A model generated the notes under the pieces. It did not search any database. It worked only from the letters and a program-made list of their open reading frames with translations, and was not told the origin of the DNA. Positions 21,923 to 33,942 of a stretch of 64,000 nucleotides of DNA are shown here, piece after piece. A program made the position numbers and the translations under genes. Each line of letters starts with the position of its first letter. Within the stretch, counting starts at the first letter, position 1. The stretch is taken from positions 62,001 through 126,000 of the forward strand of contig NJFT01000072.1 of NCBI GenBank assembly GCA_002221725.1, in the 5' to 3' direction. Source of the DNA: Scedosporium boydii. Taxonomy: Eukaryota > Ascomycota > Sordariomycetes > Microascales > Microascaceae.

Positions 21923-23959
21923 GGACTTGGAAGAAGTAAAGTTGAAGAATGATTCTATGCAGCTGCAAGGCGCGTTTGGTGCCAGTCCATCTAAGAAAGC
22001 CTCGTGCACCGGTATTGAAAGCCTTCTTTGGTTTGTTCTTGATCTTAGTGCTTCAGTTTCCGCAATGGTGAATGTGCAGCTGTCTGACGACCTCTAGTAG
22101 CCATTGAACTTCGATTGTTGATTGATGAAGAGTGGCTTTTAAACGAAGTACAATTGGTTGTTCCCTGTACCTATCTGGGGTCAGTAGAGTGTGAACCAGC
22201 AGTCTTAGACATCATGTGAATATTCGGAGACAATTCTGCTGCTTCGGTGTCTTGCATGTACAAGTACTCCGTAGCAGGTCGCCAGGCACTCTGGAAAGGG
22301 GAACAGGACCCTAGTGGCGAATGTCGTTAACTTTCCAGAAAGCAATGAGGAGTGATCTCTCCGAGAACACAGTGTGATCCAGATTCGAATCTTGACCAGA
22401 CGGAAGCGGCGGTGAACCGTCATCGAAATGTCGTGACAGGGGACAGTGGAGCCCCAATGCAGGGAAAACGTGGCGCCCATGATCTGCTGAAATACAATTC
22501 CAAGTCATATTCAGTTCTGACCAAGAGTCTTCATCATAGATTTCATATGGAGCTGTATTGCTCGCTCACGTTCAACATCGGGTTTTCTCGACGGTCTCAT
22601 CGCTTATCCCCTTCCAAGTGATTCTGGGCTTGGCGACGGACTAGAATGCCGACGAGTGATTCACATGACGCCCGATAAGATCCGCCGAATCTCTGGACCG
22701 GATCTTGGATGGTATTGGTCCATTTCCTCCCTGGCAAAGGAAAGCGTGGTGACCTGATTGGGTCGAGCACAAGATTCAGTGTGTGGATCATGGATGTCGA
22801 CACTTTCCCTTTCACACTGTCGACAAAAAGGCAGTTGGTTCTGCAGCGTTTGTGTTTCTTCTTTCTAATGATGAATGCGGGCCTAGAATGATGAAATCAA
22901 AGCTTTGCCGTGGCCTGCGTCTAAGTAAAAAAGTCGCCAATGATGACATGCCGAAATAGGGAAAGCCCAGCGGTCTATGGCCAGGCCACTGCCAGCGATG
23001 CATTTATCCCATTCAACCGTCTGTGGGCGTCTGCTGTGTACCCAAATAGGCACGTCCACGCGAACGGATATTGAACGGAGCCGAGCCAAAAACCGGAACA
23101 TTGGCCCTTGCAATGTCTCAGATGAGAAGAGCGAGAGCACTGCACTAGTGTGTCAGGATACAAGGGATCATTTCTGAGTTTAGTGTTTACTAAGGTAATC
23201 TGGAGACGATTGATGGCGATTTGGTCTTTACGATCCACGAATGGTAACACGCGCAAGAGCCGCATGGGGCGAATGTTCTGATAGATCTGGTACTTCGTAG
23301 TTTAGGTAACGAAGAGCATTCTAGAGTTGACGTCAAGTGTGAGCATGAACACTTGGATCATCCAGTGGCAGGAATGCTGCCGAGCAACGTGTTGCGCCTA
23401 ATCGGCCTCCCCCGCTTTTCTGGCTTTCTCTGAACATTGTTGGTGCGTTTGCTGATGCCAAGCGAATCGAATCGGTGTGGTTTCTAGGTGGACTGGTTGT
23501 ACATTTCTGGTGGTCGTCGTTGATTCTGGTGGGTGCAATGGTTCTGTGGTTGGACTTTGTGGTGGTCGGTGTCCGCCAGCGGAACCCAGTGGAGACTTGG
23601 AAAATACATGTACCTCATTGTCACCTTTTTCCTCTTATTAATCGAAATCCATCCATATATTCCTCCCTTCCCTCTTCTTCCTTCTCCTCCACAACCAACA
23701 ATTCGCTGATATCAACCACACCGCTCTCGATTCTCGATAATTCTCGATTCTCACGAACCAAACTCCCAGCGAGTCCACGAAAAGAAATCAAAGTCCATCA
23801 AATTCAATTCAATCCAATTGATCACTCTACCGAATACCACAAAATTTGTCGAAAAACAAAAGAAACAGACAACCGACTTCGTCCCGCTCACCGAATCTTC
23901 AACCCCACACTTACTCCAGAACCATTTCAAGAACGAGAAGATACGGGAAATCAGCAACA
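21923..23959. other. Intergenic stretch and antizyme leader
   Basis: About 2 kb. The last 370 bases are CT- and CA-rich and likely form the long antizyme leader. One TACTTCGTA copy is at 23291-23299. Short open frames elsewhere show no motif. Confidence 0.5.
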
Positions 23960-24985
23960 ATGTCGCCAATGAAACAGAGTAATAATTATGACAGTAGTAA
24001 TTATGGCGAGAGCGTCATCCCCAACGTTCTCGCCACTTGCTACATTGTTGACGCCATGGGGTCCCTGAAGGGACTCCACTACTGCTCTACCGGGGCCAAC
24101 GGTACGTTCGCCATCATCATCATCCTTGAGCTTGAATTTCCCCAATTCGCTTCCCCGTTTTAATCATTCACTGTGCTAATCATTTTCATCGCATCTCTAG
24201 GGGCAGAGTGGTATTCCTGAGGTCCCTATCTCAGGACTACCTTCACCTCCCTCAAGCCCCCCCCTCGTCGCCATAACCTCGTCTAACGAGCTTGCCGTCC
24301 TACCCAAGGACAGGAGCAAGGCCCGCGACATCCCCGGAAGGCGGATGCGCAGCAGACGAGGGGGGGCAACCCATCTAATCAGGGAAGAATGTGTGAGATT
24401 CTTCTGCGAGACTATGAGGGCCGTGTTCTGCGGTGAGAGGAACTCGGTCGATAATGGCTCCGGCTTGATGGATGTGGATTCATTGGCTACCCCGCCCGAC
24501 AACAGGTTCAGCCTGCTGCACGATGACCGTGCACGCCGGCCGACCGCCTTCTCGGGTAGCGGTGCCGTTTCCATCTCGGCATGGGCCGAGGTGTACGACT
24601 ACGTTGGCGGCACGAGCTATCGTGCTTTTGTCGCCGATCATAACAACGAGAAGACGCTTTTCGCGTTCCTGGATAGCAGTCTTGTCGACATGGAATTGAA
24701 GCAAGGGTACGTTGCTATTCCTATTTCCATCACACTGATTTATGTATCAGTGTAACTAACAACTTAATGCAATTTAGTCTTATGGCCCTCATCGAACTCG
24801 CCGAATCAGCTCTCGGCTGCGAGCGCATCGTCATCTGTATCGATCGTGACATCTCCCGTAGCCAAGCCCAGCCCCTCCTCAAGAGCTTCCGTTGGGTTGG
24901 CTTCGACCTCGTAACGCTCGACTTCCTCGCCAACGACCTTGACGTGACAAGCGAGAAATGGCTTTTCATGGGCATGGAGGTCTAG
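23960..24985 (+). CDS. Ornithine decarboxylase antizyme, needs +1 frameshift
   Basis: Antizyme binds ornithine decarboxylase, inactivates it and sends it to the proteasome, and also limits polyamine uptake. Polyamines raise its synthesis by promoting a +1 ribosomal frameshift. Frame 1 is 23960-24101 joined to 24201-24217, ending in Glu-Trp-Tyr-Ser then TGA at 24218. The second frame runs 24219-24706 joined to 24778-24985. Skipping the T of TGA gives 284 residues (53 before the shift). Introns are 24102-24200 (GTACGT, CTCTAG) and 24707-24777 (GTACGT, branch AACTAAC, ATTTAG). The second frame carries the antizyme core: YDYVGGTSYRAFVAD, KTLFAFLDSSLVDMELKQG, LMALIELAESALGCERIVI and FRWVGFDLVTLDFL. 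Zero-frame read-through would stop after about 20 codons. It is convergent with HIS7. Confidence 0.93.
24215..24221 (+). promoter_or_regulatory. Programmed +1 frameshift site (UCC-UGA)
   Basis: The codon UCC (24215-24217) is followed by the zero-frame stop UGA (24218-24220). Reading UCC and then GAG (24219-24221) enters the long second frame. UCC-UGA is the classic antizyme shift site. An alternative AG at 24233-24234 could bypass it by splicing. Confidence 0.88.
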
Positions 24986-25562
24986 AGAAAAAGGGAAAAG
25001 GATGGGAAAAAAAAATACAGGACTTGGGGAAACCTTGGGCCGGAATTACTGAACAACTTTTGCCACGCTTCGTTATAAACCTGGAGTTGTACTGGTGCTC
25101 TGCATTACTGTCTTTCTCTTTTTTTTTCTTTTTTTTTTTTTCCTTCTGTTTCGTTTCCTGACTGGGAACAGTCTCTTGGTCTTGGAGAGGCCAAGTCCGA
25201 GGCGCTTGGGATGGGATTCCTTTCGATTCAATGATATTAAGGTTGATTCTTTTTCTACTTCGCATCCTTCTCTTTCCGTTTTCCGTTCAGCATGACCTTC
25301 TCAATAGGAGAATGGGCATGTTCGTCCTATCATGTTCTTTACCATAACTTCTATCCTTTACGGATAATGAATGGCATGGAGAATAGGAGATAATATAAAA
25401 ATGATTCTTTCGAACAAGATTCTATAAGTTGCTAAAAGTTGAAACATGAAGAATATCAAGTAAGACAGGCCGGAGAATGCCCACATCGAAGTGCTTTTAC
25501 ACTTCTCATACCCGTTTTCATGTCTATCCTCCCTAAACGGTACGCTACTAGGCCCCATCTCC
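24986..25562. other. Convergent intergenic stretch, antizyme / HIS7
   Basis: Facing 3' untranslated regions, with T-rich runs near 25120-25142. No gene seen. Confidence 0.5.
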
Positions 25563-27260
25563 TTACAACTCGCTCTCGAACTTCCTCACCACAAGACTCT
25601 TCTCGCCGAGGAAATCCTTGACTTGCTTAACAGTGTACTCTCCCCTGTGAAACATACCAGCTCCCAGCGCCGCATCCGTCTTCGTCTTCTCAAACACCTC
25701 GGCAAAGTGCCCCGGGTTCCCCGCGCCGCTCGACGCAATGACGGGGATCTTGATAGCAGCCTTGACCTGGTTGATGAGCTCGAGGTCGTAGCCGGAGTTT
25801 GTGCCGTCCTTATCGATGCAGTTGAGGAGGATCTCGCCGGCGCCCATGGCCTCAACGGCCTGAACGAGCTCGACGACATCAACGTCGCGGGTCTCGCGGC
25901 CTCCCTTGATGGTGCAGGCATACCAGCAGTACTTCTCGCCGTTAGGGCCCGGGAACGCCGTCTCGACGAGGTTGTGGCGCGTGGCGTCGGGTTTAGGCAC
26001 GTAGACGCGCTTGGGGTCCACGCTGACCACGACGGCCTGGTTGCCGTAGGCGCGGGAAATCTGCTCGATGGCCGTGTTGCCGAAGAGTTTCTTGCCGACG
26101 GCGTAGTACTCCTCGGCGGCGAGCACGGCGTCCGACCCGATGGATACCTTGTCGGCGCCGCTCTTGAAGTACATGGTGGCGATCTCGAGCGCGGAGACCT
26201 TGGTGCCGTCCGTGTCGACGGCGTCGCGGATACCGCCTCCGATGGTGAGGGGGACGAAGACGGTTTCGGAAGTGCGTCGCAGGATCTCGAGCATGGGCAG
26301 GTCGGCGAGAGGAATGTCTCGGAAACTGGTAATATTTAGGAAGGTGACCTCGTCGGCGCCTTGTTCGTAGTACTTCTTCGCGAGCTCGACCGGCTTGCCG
26401 AGATTCCGCACGTTTCGGTCATCGCCTTTCTCCCTGACGTCGTACTGGTCGCCTTTTGTCACCACGAGGTCACCTTGGTCGTTGGTTCGGACGTCTAGAC
26501 AGGCTATTATACGGCGGGTGAGTCCATCTTGGAATTTGGGGCTGAGGCCCTCCTTGTTGAGGGTGAGCTCCTTGGCTCCTGTGCCGGTAAGGAAGGCCTT
26601 TATAGTTCGGAGACCTGCGATTCCGCTCTTCTCGGGGTGGAACTGGGTCGCGAAGATGTTTCCTTTGGCCACCGCACCGACGAACGCCTCCGATCCGTAC
26701 GTCCCTAGCGCAACAGTCCAGCCTTGGGCCTCGAGTTCTCCCCTCACGTAAGGCGACATGTAAGAGTGGACATAGTAGTACTTTGAGTCCGGCCGAAGAC
26801 CGTACATGATCTGGCCATCGGTGTTGGCGGAGTTCCAGCCAATATGAGGTACCGTCTTGACGGAGTCATCAAAGCGACTGAGCCGCGACTTGATGATGCC
26901 GAGACCGGCGACGTCTGGGTCTTCCTCGGACCCCTCGAAGAGCGCTTGTAGACCGACGCAGATGCCCATGAAGGGCTTTCCGGCCTCAATATGCTTCTTT
27001 ACGGGCTCGAGGTAGCCCGCGCCGCTGAGCTGGGTCAAGCAGTGACCGAAATGGCCCACGCCGGGGAGGATGAGTTTCTAAGATGCTAGTTGGCTCGGGG
27101 TTTTTCCTTTTTCTTGCAGGTGAGGAGGGGGACGCACCTCAGCATTGGCGACATCTTCGGGAGACTTGATCCATTCGACTGAGTACCCTAGTGCCTCAAT
27201 GGCATTGACGAGACTCCGTATGTTCCCGGCGACGTAATCGAGTAGGTGGACAGTGGGCAT
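25563..27260 (-). CDS. HIS7: HIS7 imidazole glycerol phosphate synthase (HisH-HisF fusion)
   Basis: Bifunctional enzyme of histidine biosynthesis. The glutaminase half makes ammonia that passes to the cyclase half, which converts PRFAR to imidazole glycerol phosphate and AICAR, linking histidine and purine synthesis. Exons 27260-27138 and 27077-25563 encode 545 residues, close to yeast His7. The 60-nt intron (GTGCGT, acceptor ATCTTAG) falls between codons. The glutamine amidotransferase triad is Cys81 ([11 protein letters not shown]), His188 and Glu190 (TQFHPEK). The HisF barrel starts near residue 228 with [10 protein letters not shown] (Asp236) and has [18 protein letters not shown] and [18 protein letters not shown] (catalytic Asp pair). 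All are intact. The upstream region has two TGACTC cores that may respond to the general amino-acid control factor (Gcn4/CPC1). It is divergent from the TFIIIC subunit gene. Confidence 0.97.
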
Positions 27261-27884
27261 CTTTGCCCGGTTGTTGTCGGAGTCGAACGCGCGGGATGGA
27301 GGGGTTCAAAAGGGATTTTGGTCGAGGTTGGAAGCCGCAACAAATTATGCGAATCGAGTCTTTCTAACGTGAGAAGAAGACGGTATTCGTTCGTCCTGTA
27401 TTAGTTAGTTACTTAGGAGAATGGGAGAACTCGATTGATCTGTATGAAGTCTTGTCCTTCCTATGACTCTTAAACTCGATGTCGTACGGGGAGTCAAATA
27501 ATATTTTGGACTGCGGGGCAGATTCGCATTTGAACTGGAAGGACAAAAATGCCCCGCGTTTTCCAGGGCCTGTTTCTTCCTTGTGCCTGCCTGTGCTGCG
27601 ATCGGAGACCCTGGTTGGAGCAGGGCCTAATGTATTGTATCAGTACATACTATCAAAGCATCAATATTGGATAAATTATGTATCTATACAATATTAACTC
27701 TTCCTGGAATCTTATTTCATCCCATCGCAAAGCTTCCAGGATCTCATCCTCAATTTGGCACAACATCATCAACTTGTGTCTGGTTTGCCACCAAGCGCGA
27801 CGGACTGCACCCAACAAACTACCACCTCCAATGCCACGGTCTCATCGTCATTCAGATACCTCTTATCGCCTTCCGCCTTAGAAA
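27261..27884. promoter_or_regulatory. Shared divergent promoter region, HIS7 / TFIIIC subunit
   Basis: 624 bp between two divergent start codons. It contains ATGACTCTT (TGACTC at 27464-27469) and, inverted, GAGTCA at 27491-27496. Both are six-base cores of the Gcn4/CPC1 element TGA(C/G)TCA and lie about 200-235 bp from the HIS7 start. The flanks are not perfect. Confidence 0.45.
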
Positions 27885-29182
27885 ATGGAAACCACGGGAA
27901 ATGAGCAGCCTTTCAAGGAGCATCGCGTACCACCCATGACCGCGACATCAAACCCTCCAAGCGCGAACGCGAAAATCCCAGCACTCGAGCCGGACGATGA
28001 TTCGGAATGGGAGTACGAATACTCAACAACAGAGACTGAGGTGCGTATCACCCTTTGCGCCTCGACGATCCTAGTTGAACATCTAACGGAACTAACCCCC
28101 CTGATGTCTTTTAGACCTACTATCTCACGGTTGATCTTTCACTGCCTGAATTCGTCTACAGAAATCCAAGTGGCATCATGCACTTCGGTAGGGGGGGATA
28201 CTATGCCGACTGGATCAAGGACCCCGAGTCGGAACATAAGCGATCGATCGCCCACCGCGTGGTACCCCCTGGAGGCACTCTCGATGACGATGAGGACGAT
28301 GAAGACGACGACGACGAGCCACTCCCGGAACCTGAAGACGATCTCGACGAAGTAGATCCAGAGTTGGATGGCTACATGGGTCAACGACCACAGGACGGTG
28401 ATACGGAAGTTGTCGATGACCAACTCGTAGAAAGAGACATCGAAATATTGGATTTACACACAGAACACCCCATAATATCATACAGGGGAAAGGTTTTCGA
28501 AGGGAGCTGGGCGGAGGTGCTAGGGACTGAGCTTATATTTGCCGGACGCGATGACGCCGCGCCGCTTCCTGCCCTACGACGGCTACCAGGTGATGTTGAC
28601 CTACTAGCGGCGAGTTCGGCACGGATCCTCACTACGGAGAAAGTCCTCAAGATACCCGATGAACTAGACAGGTTAAAGAAGACCCGCGAGGCCTACGGGA
28701 TACGGCTCCCTGTTCTCGGAAAGCACCACTATGATGAGAAGAAGAAACAGGTTCGGTTCTTGGAGAACCTCATGGCTCTCAAGATCAAGAAGGGGGAGAG
28801 GGATCTAGTGACGGTCACGGCCCGCCCTGCGCCAGATAAACTGTTCATCGACGACCGAGATCCGGATTGGATGCCGAGGAGGCCGAGGACAAGGATCTTG
28901 CCTAGGGAACTCACCATGCCCGTGGCCGAGACGCCGAGAAAGGACGGCCAAAGGAAGCCTTTGCCTTTCAGTCGGCCGCCGGTGGGTGCCCCCCAGGTTG
29001 GTCCGCTTGGAGGGCTTCCAACTGCGTTGAGGGAAACTGGCGGGTCTGTACCAACGCCGGATAGTTGGGCGGATATCTTGCCGGAGGCGGACGAGTCGGG
29101 AGAGGGTGAGGATGAGGAAGAGTACGACGAGGATGAGATGGAGTATGATGAGGATGGTGATGGCGACGTGCGCATGGGATAA
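27885..29182 (+). CDS. TFC7: TFIIIC triple-barrel subunit (Tfc7/Sfc7/GTF3C6-like)
   Basis: Subunit of TFIIIC, which binds the A and B boxes of tRNA genes and recruits RNA polymerase III. Exons 27885-28040 and 28115-29182 encode 407 residues. The 74-nt intron (GTGCGT, branch AACTAACC, acceptor TTTTAG) falls between codons. The recognisable TFIIIC_sub6 triple-barrel domain begins DSEWEYEYSTTETE, continues across the junction as TYYLTVDLSLPEF, and contains DLHTEHPIISYRGKVFEG and GTELIFAGRD at about residues 161-195. An acidic insert (about residues 100-125) interrupts the barrel. The C-terminal half is probably disordered, Pro/Arg-rich, and ends in a very acidic Asp/Glu tract. The match is to the domain; the gene name follows the yeast and fission yeast orthologues by inference. 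Confidence 0.82.
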
Positions 29183-32100
29183 GGAGGTAGCTCTGTTCAA
29201 GCAAGCGGCATCCGTGACCTTTCTCTTTGGCTTGGTGACGGATACTCTATCCGGCGATACCCAATCGGTTGTAAGACCGATAGCGTTGTTTTTCTGTATT
29301 AGACACTGATAGCCTATAGTTTGAATCAGTCATGAGGACCGAAGCGCCAGGACGGCTTTGTTCTCGTCCATCTAAAATACGCTAAATGCTTCGATGTTAA
29401 GAATAGATTTAAGCTTCTTCTCAAGCCATCCAGGACAATGGTGGAGACGTGCTTCTTAGGAGAGACCCCATTGGATATGAACCTGTCAGACAGCATTCCC
29501 ATAGCTACTCACAACGACAAGATAACTACGGTGTGCTTATATATCCAATACATGTAGCAGTTGGACCCACGTTGAAGGGCAAAGGTGTCAGCATCGGCGC
29601 ACCTAGCCTCACTACATGTGGCACTAGAGCATATCGAAGAGGGTTGCAGAAAGATTCCCCCCGATGGATCGCTCGCTTGTTACGGTCTTGGTCGCGGCTA
29701 CGGACGAACAATATTGTGCCGTTCCCACCCTTCCATTGTTAGACGAGAAGGGACTCGCACGAATGAGGTGCCGGCGTCCGGGGATCGGAAACCCAATCGA
29801 TGCGGCAGCAGGCCTGGATGATAGGATGGCGGCCCTTTACAGAGGGCAGCAGGGGACGGGCAGTGAGGTGACAGTGCGGGCTGGGGAAGGGTCGACATGG
29901 CGCTCACTGCGATGTTGATTCATTAATATATATATGTAGTATTCCTCGTGGACATCAAAAGCTGCACGGCTGGTTATGATGGTGGGACATTGGACGGCAC
30001 GCCCCGACGCCAGGCTAAAACCTGCGTCAAAGAAGACCCTTCATACATGCCATGTGGGATGATCGGTTGGTCAGGACCACTGGTAGGATCTGGTAGGACC
30101 TGGGCACATGAGCCCTTATTTTGGGCCTGTGATTTGTGAGAATTTTATCTGGCGCAATGTAGATTATCAGCCAGGTGCTTCGTGTGATGGAGCTCGCAAG
30201 TTCAATTCGAGTTCCTTCTGAAACGATGGAGCGGGGAGGGTTCTATCAGCTCGTCGTTGACGGAGTTGTCTGCGTCGATTTCGGGGAGGGACGGCAACTG
30301 TGTACAAGTACCTGTAAACTACGAATTCCGAACTCCCGATGATTGCGACGATTGCGATTGCGCAGGGACTGGACCAACTCGGGGATGGCAGGGAAAGAAT
30401 GACAGGCGGAAAGAGGTGGGGAGATCCGCTGTAACGCAGATGGGCGAATGACGTGGGGATCTTTGCAAGGGGGAAATCGCAGCGTACAGTGTAAGAATTA
30501 CTCGCTTTGGCAGTGTAGTGTACATCGGTCATTCGTATTCGCCTTGTCAGCCAAGGGCGGGCCTGGGCAGAGCATTTCCCAGCGAGCGGTATTTTAGAGG
30601 GGCAAACGGGCGGGAAATAGTCCCGAGCTATGATTGGCTGGCTGGGAGGGAGGGGTAACTGATACAGTAAATGTCGCACGAGGGCAGGGGTGATGAGAGG
30701 TCACGTCTACCTCGGTAGTTGGTGCATGCGTGCGTTTTAGGCACCCGAATTCCAGGTTTGGGCTGGTTTCCGCTTCTGCTTTCGACCCTCGAACGAGCGG
30801 GTTCGAGCAGCGAGATTTACGGTGCACTATTACTTCGTACTTTGTTGACTAATTATTCATTCTGAATTGAGGAATCAGTGTCAAGGGTCAGTGTTATTAT
30901 GAAGTCAGTTTGGTGCACAGCAAAGGAACAATTTGAAGTGGCTGACGGCGGTATGAAGTATCTGAGTATTCGTAATCGATGATTGATATTGATGGGCCCA
31001 ACCTCGATCCTGCCGCCGCGTGAAAAGCCCCCAAAAAGTCCGGATCGTCCGCAGCTGCCCTCTTTGTGCAAGTCAGACACCCCCGACGAGATCTCTTGGC
31101 AAACCGACCCTTCCGCCTCTTTTACATTGCCAGCATTGCCAGGACTACAGAGTACGCGCAGCAACGGTCCATTGAGACGAATACAAAAATCGCCCCATCA
31201 TCTACCATCGTCCTGCCATCGTCTACCAGCAATCGCGCCTCTTTTTCCCTCACCGACTTATTCTCCGCTCCAGGCTCCAGCCAAACTGGGAAAGCCTCCA
31301 CATCTCCACAGAGATCTGCCCTTGTCCGCCCTTGTCCACCCTGGTCCTTTTCTCTTCTCCACCTGCGGCTCTTGATACACTTACGGAACTACGGCTCCCG
31401 CATCTGCTTATTCTTTGCCATCAATTCCCAACACTATTCCGCTCACCATTCACCACTCACGACCCGGTTCCTGTTCCTGTCCCTGTCCAGGTACATATAT
31501 CTGCGACCTCGCGGCGGGCAAACGGCTGGTCCATTCATCGCATCCTTCGGTGTCCCATCCACTTATTATTGATTCCTTAAGACTTTATTACTTTCTTGCC
31601 TGCCCACGCCGCCACGTCGCTTCACAGTGCGTGTGTCACCTGCAGGTCTGACTTGGACTTGTAGAAACAAACATTGAAGCTCCTCCAGGCGCCCAGCGAC
31701 TACACCACGAGTCTACAAACCACCCACTCCTCGCCTACCTCAACTACTTGTACATACTTTCGTCCTCCTGCAGAGTGTGTCATTGATCATCATCATCCAC
31801 TCACCTCACAAGACCGACCTCGGCCTCAAACTTCCGGGACTAAACTAGCCGCATCCACCCTGAACTCTTCACACTCTTCGACCTCTTTAGTGCTTCGCCG
31901 CCTTATCCGTTGTACGCTCAGATAGTCTCGATTTTTTTTTTTTCATATTAAACTTTGACGGCCTTGTCTTCTAGACGAGCTTAAAAGAAAATAGCTCGGC
32001 CATCTCCAGCTCCTTGCCTCTTTGCGACAGCGCCTCGTTTATTTTTACACCCGACATCAAAGCCGCCGCCGCCCTATCCGGGCTCCCTGATTACCCAGTG

Positions 32101-32286
32101 CTCTCTCTCTCCCTTTCCCACGCATTAATCATCTCCATCCATTCCATTCCTCGACCTATTCGTCTCATGGCGTAAATACAAGCCTTTTGCTAAACAACAA
32201 CCTCATCCTCTCCAATCCCTTCCCAACCCACCCTCTTACACCGTACTCTCCGCTACGGCCCACGAGGCCGACACCGCCCAGCAAAA
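29183..32286. other. Gene-poor stretch and long VPS62 leader
   Basis: About 3.1 kb with no supported gene. From about 31000 the plus strand becomes C/T-rich with few purine runs, as in long fungal leaders, and holds several short upstream frames. One TACTTCGTA copy is at 30831-30839. Confidence 0.5.
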
Positions 32287-33942
32287 ATGATTCGGCTACG
32301 TCCTTTAACTCTATTTATTATCCTATTAACCTTCCTGTCATTTTGCGCGTGGTATGCTCCGAAAGCCTTAAATCCGGTACCTCCGTCCAAAGAGAAACGT
32401 CGAGAGGACAGGGCTTGGGTGTCATCCTCGCCCTACTGGCTCGATCGCCAAACATGCCGATGGATGGGGCTCTGCGGTCTGCACCATCTAAGGAAGGATC
32501 CGCCCACGAGACACTCATACATACGGCCTCATCCAGATGACGAGGAAACTGCTGGAAGGAGACTAGAGCTCAGGTCGATGCCGGTACTCGACGACGAAGC
32601 CCGCGAAGCCGCCTGGGAATCCGTGCCCATCTCGGAGCTTTCTGGACAAGTGAGGCTGACGGGAGCCGCGGGGAGGGCAAAGACAAAACAGGAAGAGGCG
32701 GCGACGACGAAGCCCCTACAATCCATTCCAAAGTTTGTGCTTGACCATGCACCTCTGGTTCACCTCTGCTCGCAGGAGAACTTTTGGCCCGCCGATATTG
32801 CCGAGCACATTCAGCACGTTACGCCCCACCTCGAGCATTTGGTCGATGACGATCCTGATCGCTTGAATTTGACTGAGCCACTATCGCTTCATAATCTGCA
32901 CGACGTGCTGAACAATTACTCCGCTTCGGTTTACCTCGTCAGCAACAATGACGTGGAGCGTCGACCCGAGTGGCTTCATAGTGATGTCGGCATCCCCGAA
33001 CCTTCGGACGACGGCGATTTCGACGATGGTGAGGACGACTATTATGAGGTTCCAAGGCCGGACGATGAGGGCTGGCCAAGCGATAACCCGAGGTTAACAC
33101 CGCCTACATCGTGGTTCGACGTTGACCACGATCACCCCCTCGGCCGCATCTCCGACCCTCGACGGATCCCAACCGATAGGAAATCAGGGAGTAGATTTGG
33201 CCCCAGAAAGAGACACCAGGAGCCGCCCAGAACCCGACACCACAAGCCTGACGAGAGCGGCTATTCTAAAGCACCGGCTGTGCTCATCCTCGTTGACAAG
33301 GGCTCTGGCATTCTTGATGCCTTCTGGTTCTTCTTCTACAGCTATAACCTCGGTCAAACTGTCTTGGGCATACGCTTCGGCAATCATGTTGGAGACTGGG
33401 AACATGCCATGGTGCGTTTCGAGAACGGCATTCCCCGAGGCATCTTCTTCTCCGAGCACGAGGGTGGGCAAGCCTACGCCTGGTCGGCCGTTGAGAAGAT
33501 TGGTCACAGACCAGTAATCTACTCCGCCGTCGGCAGCCACGCCATGTACCCATTACCAGGCGTTCAGGCTTACATTCTGCCTTTCAAACTTCTCAAGGAT
33601 GTCACCGACCGTGGTCCGATCTGGGACCCCGCCAAGAACATATATGCCTATCACTACGACTACAGACTCGACGATCCAGAGGACCCCGACGCTCAGGCGC
33701 AGAGTCTGGTGCCCGCCGAGGAGAACCCCAATGCGCCGACGAGCTGGTTCCACTACGAGGGCGCCTGGGGCGACAAGCTGTACAGCCTAGCCGATATTCG
33801 GCAGTGGCGCCTGTTTGGCCAGTACCACTATGTCACAGGCCCTCTGGGACCCAAGTTCAAAGCGCTGGATCGCCAGAAGATGTGCACGACTGAGAATTGT
33901 AGGATATTGAACTCTATCGTACCCGGTACGACGTGGTACTAA
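32287..33942 (+). CDS. VPS62: Vps62 family protein
   Basis: Fungal Vps62 family protein, linked in yeast to vacuolar protein sorting by mutant phenotype; the biochemical role is unknown. The single exon encodes 551 residues, and the ATG is in good context (GCAAAAATGA). Residues 7-22 (LTLFIILLTFLSFCAW) form a signal anchor, so the bulk probably faces a secretory or vacuolar lumen. The middle (about 235-330) is acidic, then Arg/His/Pro-rich and probably disordered. The conserved core is at about 335-500: LDAFWFFFYSYNLGQTV, FGNHVGDWEHAMVRF, FFSEHEGGQAY, VIYSAVGSHAMYP and WGDKLYSLADIRQW. Two C-terminal Cys (CTTENCR) could pair. No truncation is seen. Confidence 0.92.
   Translation: MIRLRPLTLFIILLTFLSFCAWYAPKALNPVPPSKEKRREDRAWVSSSPYWLDRQTCRWMGLCGLHHLRKDPPTRHSYIRPHPDDEETAGRRLELRSMPVLDDEAREAAWESVPISELSGQVRLTGAAGRAKTKQEEAATTKPLQSIPKFVLDHAPLVHLCSQENFWPADIAEHIQHVTPHLEHLVDDDPDRLNLTEPLSLHNLHDVLNNYSASVYLVSNNDVERRPEWLHSDVGIPEPSDDGDFDDGEDDYYEVPRPDDEGWPSDNPRLTPPTSWFDVDHDHPLGRISDPRRIPTDRKSGSRFGPRKRHQEPPRTRHHKPDESGYSKAPAVLILVDKGSGILDAFWFFFYSYNLGQTVLGIRFGNHVGDWEHAMVRFENGIPRGIFFSEHEGGQAYAWSAVEKIGHRPVIYSAVGSHAMYPLPGVQAYILPFKLLKDVTDRGPIWDPAKNIYAYHYDYRLDDPEDPDAQAQSLVPAEENPNAPTSWFHYEGAWGDKLYSLADIRQWRLFGQYHYVTGPLGPKFKALDRQKMCTTENCRILNSIVPGTTWY

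Noticed and set aside
31066..31572. 168-codon frame upstream of VPS62
   Set aside because: Ser/Pro/Thr low complexity arising from C/T-rich leader sequence; no domain.
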